NCBI RefSeq assembly: GCF_005234135.1
Contig: NZ_CP039966.1
Coordinates: 1-64,000, forward strand
DNA length: 64,000 nt
DNA from: Pseudorhodobacter turbinis
GTDB lineage: Bacteria; Pseudomonadota; Alphaproteobacteria; Rhodobacterales; Rhodobacteraceae
Reading direction: 5' to 3'
In this document: positions 26,815 to 35,075 of the stretch, piece by piece
Layout of the letters: each line of letters opens with the position of its first letter
Position numbering within the stretch: the stretch's first letter is position 1
The notes under the pieces: model-generated
Told to the model about the DNA's origin: nothing
Databases searched by the model: none
Seen by the model: only the letters and a program-made list of their open reading frames with translations
Translations under genes and position numbers: made by a program

Positions 26815-29295
26815 TTAGGGTGTGGGTTTCTGGTCCAGCTCTATCAGCGTTTGGCGCGCGGTTTCAAACTGGGGTAGGGTGCTGTCTCCGGCGCGATCCA
26901 ATGCATTGGTCAGAGCTGCGCGGGCATCCTCGGCGCGACCCAGGGTGGCATAGGTCATGCCCAGATGATATTGCACCAATGGATCCGTCGAAAGGGCTGC
27001 GGCGGCAGGTTCGAGGTATTCCAGCGCCTCTTGGGTATTGCCGCGCCGATAGGCAATCCAACCATATGTATCCTGGAACGCTGCGTTCTGGGTGCCACGC
27101 AGACGGCGGACGATCGTTGCCGCCCGCGCAAGGCTCTGCTCATCCGTGTGATGAGTTGCCAGCAGGCTGGCCAGATTGTTGGCGACCAGCGTGTTGCTGC
27201 TGTGCAGGCCATAGAGCTTTTCGTAAATGGCGATGGCCCCGTCGATGTCGCCCCCATTCTCAAGGCTACCGGCTTTTAGGAACAGAAGATTTGACTGCTC
27301 GGGGGCTTTTGCCAAGGCGTCATCCAGAACCGTGGCGGCATCTGCGCTACGGCCCATGCTTTCCAGCATGTTGATCAATATGCGGACGGGGAAATCATTG
27401 TTTGGGAAACGGGCGATCAGATCGCGATATCCACGCTCTGCTTCTTCGACTTCACCCATCAGGGCATGTAGATTGGCATCCAGCAGTTGCAGGTCGCTGT
27501 TGTCGGGATGAGTGGCCAGCGCTTCATCCAGGGTGGCGCGGGCTGCATCCACCTTGCCGCTGCGGATCTGGGTCTGGACAATCAGCCCCGTTGCGCGCGC
27601 AACCTCGGAACCGGATGCATCATCCCCGCCCTGATCGAGCTGTCCCTGCAAAAGAGCCATGCTTTCATCCGCACGGTTCTGGCCCAATAGGATACGGGCC
27701 TGTAGCTCGGTCGTGGCCTGTTGCGCTTGTGGTGTGTCGATCTGGCTTAGGGTTTGGGCGACGGTTTGGGCTTGGGGCCAATCGCGCGATTGCAGGTGCA
27801 AATCGGCGAGGAAAAGCAGCAGTTCAACATTGTTGGGCGCGTTGCGCTGTGCATCTGTCAGTACGCTGACCGCGATGGGCATACGCCCCTGAGAGAGCAG
27901 GAAGCGTGCATAACGGATGGCCTCGGGAACGGCAGAATTGGTGACCTCGACGGCAAGCGCCAGCCGTTCGCCCATCAGCTCGGTGTCGCCGTCGCGTTCA
28001 TGTGCGAGGGCCATCAGCGTCAGGATTTCAGGGTCCTGCGGGCTTTGGCTAAGGGCGGTGCGCAAATCGACGATTGCCTCGCCGGAGCGGTCCTGATCGA
28101 TAACGCGGGCCGCACGCATCTTGAGGGCAGCGACATTGCTGGAATCCTCGCCCAAGACTTCGGCGATTAGCGTATCTGCCGCAGCCGTATCGCCCTGTTC
28201 GATGAACATACGCGCCAGCATGGTTTTCATCTTGAGCGTTTCAGCCCCTGGTTCGGCGTTGCTTAGGATGCTGCGCATGTCGGCGATGGCGCTTTCGGTG
28301 CTGCCATCCTCATAATCCATCAACGCCAGCAAGGAACGGTAAAAATCTTCATTGGCGGTGCCTGTGTTGGCGTCGATTAGACTGTTCAGCTCTTCACGGG
28401 CAGCGGGGCGCCCGCGGGCCATTTGCAAGAACTGCACCACGCCCACATGCTTGTCTGTGGGGCCGGTGACCTCGCCGCTAAGCTCGCGCATATAGGCCTC
28501 TGCGCCGTCCAGATCATTTTGTGCGAGGTACCAATTCAGCAAGGCTTTCTGGATGTCGACATTATCGGGGTCCATTTGGATCATTTTTTCAAGCTGCGCG
28601 CCGGTTCCGGCGACATCGCCGCTGGAGGCCAGCAATTGGGCCTTCAGCATATTGAGATCCGGTGCCTCGGGGCTCCGCTCAAGCGCCTCATTGACGGTGG
28701 GCAAAGCATCTGCCGGTGTATCGCTGCGGACAAGGTTGTCGATCACAATCCGGACCAATGCTGCGTTTTCGGGCTGACCGTCGGCGCGTATCTGTTCAAG
28801 CAACTTTGTCGCGTCATTGGCCAGCTTGCTGCGCGCCTCTGCATCATTAGCAACGGAGGCATTGCGATAGGACAGCGCGATATCAAGCGCCTTTACGTCC
28901 GGGCGTTCCGGGGCCAGCCGCAATGCGGCGTTGCCATGGCGCTCAACCTCTTGCCAGTCGTTGTTGGTAATGGCCATCTGGGCCAAGGTCACGCGCACAT
29001 CGACCGTATCGGGATATTGCTCAATCAACCGCAGGTATTGGCTATAGGCTTCTTGCTGGCGACCAAGCTCGATCAGAATATTTGCATATGTCTGGCGGGC
29101 ATCTTTATGGAAGCCGTCGTGGTTGAATACATTGCGAAGCTCCAGCAAGGCCCGCTCTGGGTCGCCTTCCTGATAGAGGGCAAGGCCGGATTGATAAAAG
29201 TTCTCGGCTTTATCTTCATCGCTTTGGCATCCGGCAAGCAGAAGGCCGGAGCAGGACAGGATCAACATCAGGAAAAGACGCAAACGGGTCATCAT
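26815..29295 (-). CDS. PrsT-like TPR lipoprotein
   Basis: 826 residues from ATG 29295 (a GTG at 29304 is in frame). Lipoprotein signal with lipobox LLAGC, so anchored to a membrane facing the periplasm. Roughly 20 TPR units follow (e.g. NFYQSGLALYQEGDPERALL). Length and layout match the PEP-CTERM system TPR lipoprotein PrsT, present in most exosortase EPS loci. It may scaffold export or protein sorting. It lies in a minus-strand group with the export protein and barrel. Confidence 0.85.
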   Translation of the reverse strand: MMTRLRLFLMLILSCSGLLLAGCQSDEDKAENFYQSGLALYQEGDPERALLELRNVFNHDGFHKDARQTYANILIELGRQQEAYSQYLRLIEQYPDTVDVRVTLAQMAITNNDWQEVERHGNAALRLAPERPDVKALDIALSYRNASVANDAEARSKLANDATKLLEQIRADGQPENAALVRIVIDNLVRSDTPADALPTVNEALERSPEAPDLNMLKAQLLASSGDVAGTGAQLEKMIQMDPDNVDIQKALLNWYLAQNDLDGAEAYMRELSGEVTGPTDKHVGVVQFLQMARGRPAAREELNSLIDANTGTANEDFYRSLLALMDYEDGSTESAIADMRSILSNAEPGAETLKMKTMLARMFIEQGDTAAADTLIAEVLGEDSSNVAALKMRAARVIDQDRSGEAIVDLRTALSQSPQDPEILTLMALAHERDGDTELMGERLALAVEVTNSAVPEAIRYARFLLSQGRMPIAVSVLTDAQRNAPNNVELLLFLADLHLQSRDWPQAQTVAQTLSQIDTPQAQQATTELQARILLGQNRADESMALLQGQLDQGGDDASGSEVARATGLIVQTQIRSGKVDAARATLDEALATHPDNSDLQLLDANLHALMGEVEEAERGYRDLIARFPNNDFPVRILINMLESMGRSADAATVLDDALAKAPEQSNLLFLKAGSLENGGDIDGAIAIYEKLYGLHSSNTLVANNLASLLATHHTDEQSLARAATIVRRLRGTQNAAFQDTYGWIAYRRGNTQEALEYLEPAAAALSTDPLVQYHLGMTYATLGRAEDARAALTNALDRAGDSTLPQFETARQTLIELDQKPTP

Positions 29296-29418
29296 GGGGC
29301 TCACTTAAAACAGGAAACTAACTCGATCGGGCCTCAGACGGATGCCGATAGGGGCTATTATAGGGGCAACATTCTATAGAAATCGTGAAAGTTCAAGGTG
29401 GCTACTGTGATCCGAGGG

Positions 29419-30099
29419 TCAATATCCCGTTGCTTTCAAAACCACACGGACGGTTGCCGCCAGAATGCGGGTATCATGCGCCAAGGACAGGTCTTTGTTA
29501 TAGGCCGTATCAAACGCCGCACGATCCGCAAAGGTTGACTCGTTGCGCTCGGAAACTTGCCAGCTGCCGGTAATGCCCGGGCGCAGTTCATAATAGTCGT
29601 GACCGGGGTAAATCGCTTGTTGCGATGGCATCATCGGGCGGGGGCCGACAAGGCTCATATCGCCGCGTAAGACGTTCCAAAGCTGGGGCAATTCATCCAT
29701 GGACGAACGGCGCAGCAGCTTGCCGAACCGTGTGATACGCGGGTCGGATTTCAGTTTTTGATCGCGCACCCATTCGGCCCGCGCGTCGGCATTACTGGCC
29801 AGATAGGCTTCCAGCTTGCTTTCCGCATTCACAACCATGGAACGCAGTTTCCACATTTTATAGAGCTTGCCCTGCGCGCCGACCCGACTTTGAACATAGA
29901 AGGGATTGGCACCGTCACGGGCAATCAAAAGCGCTAGTATGGCAATAATGGGAACCACAAAAGGGGCAGTCAATAACACGATGACGATATCGAGGACCCG
30001 CTTCCCGCCGTTGCGGTAAGGTTTTTTGGATGCCCGCTCGGGCGTAACACGAACAGCGCGCTGCGCTTGTTCGGATGTTTCGCTATAATGAACTGTCAT
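29419..30099 (-). CDS. ExoY/WcaJ-type initiating sugar transferase
   Basis: 226 residues from ATG 30099. One N-terminal transmembrane segment (VLDIVIVLLTAPFVVPIIAI), then the polyprenyl-phosphate hexose-1-P transferase core: YKMWKLRSMV, LLRRSSMDELPQLWNVLRGD and SLVGPRPM. It starts each repeat unit by moving sugar-1-phosphate from a UDP-sugar to undecaprenyl phosphate at the inner membrane. Length equals ExoY, without the extra N-terminal domains of WcaJ. Galactose or glucose is the usual sugar. Confidence 0.93.
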   Translation of the reverse strand: MTVHYSETSEQAQRAVRVTPERASKKPYRNGGKRVLDIVIVLLTAPFVVPIIAILALLIARDGANPFYVQSRVGAQGKLYKMWKLRSMVVNAESKLEAYLASNADARAEWVRDQKLKSDPRITRFGKLLRRSSMDELPQLWNVLRGDMSLVGPRPMMPSQQAIYPGHDYYELRPGITGSWQVSERNESTFADRAAFDTAYNKDLSLAHDTRILAATVRVVLKATGY

Positions 30100-30105
30100 A
30101 TCCAA

Positions 30106-30541
30106 CCAATTTTTTCAGTATCAAAATTACCTCCCCTGTCAGGCAGGGGCGCACAGACACGCGGTGCAACAGGCAGTCGTTTTTTGCCCCTTTGGTCCAC
30201 GCAAACAGCCACTGGCCTCAAGGGGAGTCCGGCCGTCATGCAAAGCTTTTATCAAGAACAAAGCCAACATCAAAGTTTTTAATAAAATAGATTAAAATTC
30301 GGCGTACTTTCCGACAGTGTTCTCCTATTTTGGAAATTGTTAACAGGAAGGAAACCCTGAGCCTGGAAGTTGTCGCCTGTGGGTGTCTTTTTAGACAATA
30401 CAGGCAAAAAACAGGGGATAACGGTTGCGTTTGGCCATAAAAATCGTCATTTGATCGCATAAAGCGGATGATAGTATCCTTGGTCGCGTTACGTAGCATT
30501 GTCATAGTGCGATCGCCTGATTTGAAAGTCCCCGAGTTGGC
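30106..30541. other. Divergent promoter region
   Basis: About 435 bases between the sugar transferase (-) and the ATPase operon (+). AT-rich around 30250-30300. It must contain both promoters; I could not name a regulator site. No gene of its own is supported. Confidence 0.5.
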
Positions 30542-31480
30542 ATGAATAGTACCCTCGACATCTACACTCAGTTTTTCGGATTGTCGGAGCGGCCATTCTC
30601 GCTGGTTCCCGATCCTGATTTTCTGTACTGGTCGGGGCCGCACAAACGGGCCTATTCGATGCTGGAATACGGTATCGTTACACGCGCTCCCATCACATTG
30701 ATCACGGGCGAAGTGGGGGCAGGGAAAACGACATTGCTGCACCACTTGCTGAAATCAGTGGATGATACGGTTCAGATCGGGATGATTGCAAACCCGCATG
30801 GTGGTCGCGGAGAGCTGTTGCGCTGGGTGCTTTTGTCACTGGGGCAAGAGGCCCGCGCAGATGAAGACTATGTGGACCTCTTTGGTCGGTTCCAAGCTTA
30901 TCTGATCGCGCAATATGCCGCGAACCGCCGGGTTATCCTGATTTTTGACGAGGCGCAGACCATGACCCGCGAGTCCCTTGAGGAGCTGCGGATGTTCACC
31001 AATATCAACGCCAACAAGGATGAGCTGTTGCAGCTCGTTCTGGTGGGGCAGCCCGAATTGCGGGATCTGGTGCGCCGTCCCGACTTGCGCCAATTCGCGC
31101 AGCGGGTCTCTTCGGCGTTCCATCTGCCCGCGATGGATGTGGCAACCGTGCGCAAGTACATCTCGCACCGTATGTCCAAAGCCGGCGCGACCCATGAAAT
31201 CTTCCAGATCAAAGCGCGCGATCTTATCTTTGAGGCATCGCGCGGAGTTCCGCGCCTTGTAAACCAACTTTGCGATCTTGCCTTGGTTTATGCCTTTACC
31301 AAAGGTAATAAAACTGTCACGCGCTTGACCGTTCAACAGGTGTTGGATGATGGCGTGTTTTTTATCGATACTTTGGATGATCCAGATGCGCAGGGACCGG
31401 ATTCCTCTTCGGGCACAAGCGATCCTGGAAAATCCTCGACTTTGGTGCTGCAAGGGCACCAGAAAATAAAGGCAGACTGA
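30542..31480 (+). CDS. ExeA-like AAA ATPase of EPS/exosortase locus
   Basis: 312 residues. Walker A GEVGAGKT at 56-63 and Walker B ILIFDEAQ around 132-139. Matches the ExeA/GspA-like ATPase subfamily named for PEP-CTERM loci (XrtA-associated ATPase). C-terminal winged-helix part (ASRGVPRLVNQLCDLAL). First gene of a three-gene operon with a chain-length protein and a tyrosine kinase, two bases before the next start. A role in energising export or regulating length is proposed for the family but unproven. Confidence 0.88.
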   Translation: MNSTLDIYTQFFGLSERPFSLVPDPDFLYWSGPHKRAYSMLEYGIVTRAPITLITGEVGAGKTTLLHHLLKSVDDTVQIGMIANPHGGRGELLRWVLLSLGQEARADEDYVDLFGRFQAYLIAQYAANRRVILIFDEAQTMTRESLEELRMFTNINANKDELLQLVLVGQPELRDLVRRPDLRQFAQRVSSAFHLPAMDVATVRKYISHRMSKAGATHEIFQIKARDLIFEASRGVPRLVNQLCDLALVYAFTKGNKTVTRLTVQQVLDDGVFFIDTLDDPDAQGPDSSSGTSDPGKSSTLVLQGHQKIKAD

Positions 31481-31482
31481 GC

Positions 31483-33036
31483 ATGGACTTCAAATACTAT
31501 TTTTCGCTCTTTCTGAGACGTGTACACTGGTTTTTGCTGTTTTTGGTAATTGGGTCGACCATAGGTCTGACTTTGGCCAAGGTGTTGCCGCCTGTCTACC
31601 GAGCCCAAGCGCGGTTGCTGGTGGAATCCGAGCAGATCCCTGACAGTTTGGCGGCCTCTACCGTGCAGACCGAGGCGACCGAGCAGCTTGAAATCATCCA
31701 GCAGCGCATTCTGACCCGCGACACGCTGATCGAAATGGCCAACCGCCTGAACATATATGGCGCGACCGAGGGGCGGCCTGCGCAGCGGATGGATGCGACA
31801 AAGATGGTCGATGACATGCGCGACCGTATCGAAATTGTGACGACGGGCGGATCAACCCCGCGCGGTCCGGCGCGGGCGACCCTTGTTGCGGTCAGCTTTG
31901 AAGCCCCTACCGCGGCCATGGCCGCCACGGTCACAAACGAGCTGGTAACCCTGATCTTGCGCGAAGACGTTAGCATGCGCACCGGTGTTGCGCGCCAGAC
32001 ACTGTCGTTCTTTGAGCAGGAATTGAGCCGTCTGGATAAGGAGCTGGCCGATCGCGGAACCGTTATTCTGAATTTCAAAGAAGCAAACCAGCAATCCCTG
32101 CCGGACAGTCTGGATTTCCGCCGCTCGCAACAGGCTGCCAATCAAGAGCGCCTGACAGATCTGGAGCGCCAGGAAGCCGCGCTGCGGGACGCTCGGGCCC
32201 GCGCAGTCCGGCTGTATGAAGCCTTTGGTGGTGAGGGTGGCGTGTTGCCACGCGATCAGACCAAAGAGCAGCAGCAGCTTCAGGGACTTCAGGATGAATT
32301 GGCCGCACAACTGTCGATCCTTTCCCCTGAAAACCCAAAGATCACCTTGCTGAAAGCCCGCATCAAAGCTGTAGAAGCAATTGTAGAGGCGCAACAAGCG
32401 CGCTCAGGCCTGTCGCAAGAAGGTGTTCCACAATCCGCCTATGAGACGCAACTGGCCGAGATCGACGGGCAGCTTGAATATATTACGGCCCAGCAGACCC
32501 GTGTTCAGGCCACTCTTGATAATCTGCGCCAGAGCATCGAGGCGACCCCCGGAAACGCCATCACACTTGACACGCTGGAGCGGGACTACGCCAACGTGCG
32601 CAAGCAATATGATCTGGCTGTGGCCAACAAGGCCCGCGCCGAAACCGGTGATATCATCGAGTCCTTACGTCAAGGGCAGCGGATTTCCATCGTGGAACAG
32701 GCCGTCACCCCGACAGAGCCGCAAAGCCCCAACCGGCCGGTGGTTGCCGCAGGCGGCATTGCAGGCGGCATGATGTTGGGCCTTGGCCTGGTCTTTTTGC
32801 TAACGGTGCTTGAGCGTGGGGTCAGACGCCCGGCGGACATCACCGCCAAGCTCGGGATTACCCCTTTTGTTACATTGCCCTATTTCCGCACCAAAGAAGA
32901 GATCGCGCGCCGCCGTGCAATCATCATTGCCATTCTGGTTGCCGGCTTGGTGGTCATTCCAATCGGTCTGTGGGCCGTAAACAGTTTTATTATGCCGCTC
33001 GATCAGATGATCGCACGGTTGACCGGTCGGGGCTGA
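31483..33036 (+). CDS. Wzz/GumC-type chain-length determinant
   Basis: 517 residues. Transmembrane segments near 12-35 (VHWFLLFLVIGSTIGLTLAK) and near 426-450 and 480-500. A long periplasmic coiled coil lies between (e.g. FEQELSRLDKELADRGTVIL). A Pro-rich motif precedes the second segment (VTPTEPQSPNRPVV). It sets polymer length and couples synthesis to export. It matches the PEP-CTERM-associated chain-length subfamily. The kinase domain is not fused but encoded by the next gene. Confidence 0.9.
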   Translation: MDFKYYFSLFLRRVHWFLLFLVIGSTIGLTLAKVLPPVYRAQARLLVESEQIPDSLAASTVQTEATEQLEIIQQRILTRDTLIEMANRLNIYGATEGRPAQRMDATKMVDDMRDRIEIVTTGGSTPRGPARATLVAVSFEAPTAAMAATVTNELVTLILREDVSMRTGVARQTLSFFEQELSRLDKELADRGTVILNFKEANQQSLPDSLDFRRSQQAANQERLTDLERQEAALRDARARAVRLYEAFGGEGGVLPRDQTKEQQQLQGLQDELAAQLSILSPENPKITLLKARIKAVEAIVEAQQARSGLSQEGVPQSAYETQLAEIDGQLEYITAQQTRVQATLDNLRQSIEATPGNAITLDTLERDYANVRKQYDLAVANKARAETGDIIESLRQGQRISIVEQAVTPTEPQSPNRPVVAAGGIAGGMMLGLGLVFLLTVLERGVRRPADITAKLGITPFVTLPYFRTKEEIARRRAIIIAILVAGLVVIPIGLWAVNSFIMPLDQMIARLTGRG

Positions 33037-33046
33037 GGAGCGCGTT

Positions 33047-33880
33047 ATGGAAAAGATTCAATCAGCCCTTGCCAAAGCCCGTGCCGAGCGTGAAACCACG
33101 GCACGCGGGGCGACCCCAGCGCCGATGCCCAGCGAAGTTCCGGTCTCCAATTGTGACGCAGACAGTGTCGACGCCGCCTGGAAGGCCCTCCCGGAGATGT
33201 CCATCAGTGCCGATCTGATGACGCGGAACCGGATTGTGGCCTTCGAAGGCGGCCGCGATGCAATGGTGATCGACATGCTGCGCACCCGCACCCTGCAGCA
33301 GATGCGCGACAACGGCTGGCGGAGGTTGGCGATTACCTCGCCCACTGCTGCTTGCGGTAAAAGTACGATCGCATTGAACCTCGCGCTAAGCCTGCAACGG
33401 CAATCCCAGATGCGCACCGTATTGATGGAGCTGGACCTGCGCCGCCCGTCGATGGCCCGTTTGACCGGCATCAAGGAAAACATCAGCTTTGGCCATGTTC
33501 TGGAAGGGACTCGCGATTTCCGTGATAATGCCCTGCGCTATGGCAACAATCTGGCGATTTCCAGCAATCCGAAGCCATGGCGCGATTCCGCAGAGCTTTT
33601 GAGCGGGTCAAACGTACAAGCGGCCCTGACCGCCATCGAGACAGAATTTGCCCCGGATGTGATGTTGTTCGACATGCCCCCGATGCTTGAGATCGACGAC
33701 ATGATGGCTTTTGCCCGGAATGTGGATTGCGTGTTGCTGGTGGCTGGGGCCGAAGCCTCGACCATCAAGGAAATCGACATGTGCGAGACCGAGCTGGCAA
33801 CCCAAACCAATGTAATGGGCGTGATCCTGAACAAGTGTCGCTATATGGGTGCCGAATACGGATATGGCTATTACGGGTGA
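33047..33880 (+). CDS. Tyrosine autokinase, CpsD/CapB type
   Basis: 277 residues. BY-kinase with Walker A ACGKST at about 102-107, A' motif LMELDLRRPS and Walker B MLFDMPP. The tyrosine-rich tail YMGAEYGYGYYG carries the autophosphorylation cluster. It acts on the cytosolic side with the chain-length protein encoded 10 bases upstream; phosphorylation cycles control polymerisation. The first glycine of the usual P-loop is replaced (SPTAACGKS), as seen in some family members. Confidence 0.92.
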   Translation: MEKIQSALAKARAERETTARGATPAPMPSEVPVSNCDADSVDAAWKALPEMSISADLMTRNRIVAFEGGRDAMVIDMLRTRTLQQMRDNGWRRLAITSPTAACGKSTIALNLALSLQRQSQMRTVLMELDLRRPSMARLTGIKENISFGHVLEGTRDFRDNALRYGNNLAISSNPKPWRDSAELLSGSNVQAALTAIETEFAPDVMLFDMPPMLEIDDMMAFARNVDCVLLVAGAEASTIKEIDMCETELATQTNVMGVILNKCRYMGAEYGYGYYG

Positions 33881-33970
33881 CCTTGAGCCTACCTTTAAAG
33901 TGGCCCGGCAACCTCGATTATTACCATAATCTTTCTTATCCGTTACCTATGTGTCACCGCGGCACATACT

Positions 33971-34434
33971 GAGTTAGATCTGCGTGAACGGCGCACGATT
34001 GAAGATATGTTGAATGCAAAGATGTCCGTGCCCGAGATCGCGGCGGAGATTGGCAGGCATGTTTCGACAGTTTACCGAGACATTAAACGCACCGGCTAAA
34101 CAAGCTGATGAGCGTAATGGAACCCCTTCCCCAACCGGCCCGCAAATCCATCACCTTTGATCGTGGAATTGAGTTCCGGAGTTGGCACAAACTCAAACTT
34201 GGGATAGGAACTGAGGCTTGGTTTTGCGATCCACAAGCACCGTGGCTGAAAGGTTCAGTGGAGAACCTGAACAAACGGGCGCGGCGATACCTGCCACGAG
34301 ATGCACCCGTGGCCGCACTTTCAAATCGAGATATGAGGTCGATCTTTGACCGATTGAACAACACACCCAGAAAGTGTTTGGGATTGCGGACGCCAACCGA
34401 GGCATTCAGAGAAAAACTCATGAAACTGAGATAG
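33971..34434 (+). pseudogene. IS30-family transposase remnant
   Basis: N-terminal piece (33971-34099) reads ELDLRERRTIEDMLNAKMSV and GRHVSTVYRDIKRTG, the IS30 helix-turn-helix. After a deletion, 34108-34434 gives SITFDRGIEFRSWHKL and GSVENLNKRARRYLPRDAPV, with the second catalytic Asp and the Glu. The middle with the first Asp is lost. It lies against the broken VPLPA-CTERM gene. Confidence 0.88.
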
Positions 34435-34510
34435 CGGAAACCGTCGCAACGACCCTTGAGAATCCAAATTCTGACCCGCAATCAGCCGTTTCGGGCTTCC
34501 CGGTCTTGTC

Positions 34511-35028
34511 GGTCAGCCCCTTACGTTTTCATATGGTGTGCAGAACGGCTCGCCCACATCCGGTGTGGATGACCTACAGATCGGCGGGGTCTCTGTCTTG
34601 GTCGATCCGCTGCTCAACGCGGGATCGTTTTTATTCTATCCGCCTATCGCATCCAGTGACTCTGTCGGGCCGGGTTTTCTGGAGACATTTTACTATGATG
34701 CGCCCTTTGCTGATTTTGGCCCACGAACGGCTGAATTTCCGGAATTCGAAATGTCTTTTGTGATCAACCAGTTGATGCCAACACGTATCGGATATGAGCA
34801 ATGCAATATGGCTGGTGAATGCGCATTCTCAAACAGTCCGCTTGCAAGCATTGGCGGTTCAGCCGTGACCGTTTCGCATTCTTATGGGTATTTAGAAGGC
34901 CGGATCGAGGGCGGGACGCTCACCTTTTACACCCCCGCCTGCGCCCGTTCCCCTGCCCGCCGGAGGGTTTCTGTTGATAGGGGCGCTTAGGGGCCTTGGC
35001 CGCTGCTCGGCGGCGCAAACAGGTGTAG
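34511..35028 (+). pseudogene. Decayed VPLPA-CTERM protein gene
   Basis: The frame through 34538-34940 encodes a secreted-type beta-rich segment (e.g. SVGPGFLETFYYDAPFADFG, and QCNMAGECAFS with a Cys pair). The continuation is only visible after frame changes: PAPVPLPAGGFLLIGAL at 34938-34988 and then GALAAARRRKQV and a stop at 35026-35028. Together these form a complete VPLPA-CTERM tag spread over three frames. The N-terminus is missing next to the IS30 remnant. Either a dead gene or, less likely, one with sequencing errors. Confidence 0.75.
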
Positions 35029-35075
35029 TCATCGGATGACATAGGCACAGGATGATCTCCTGTGCCTATGTTCTA

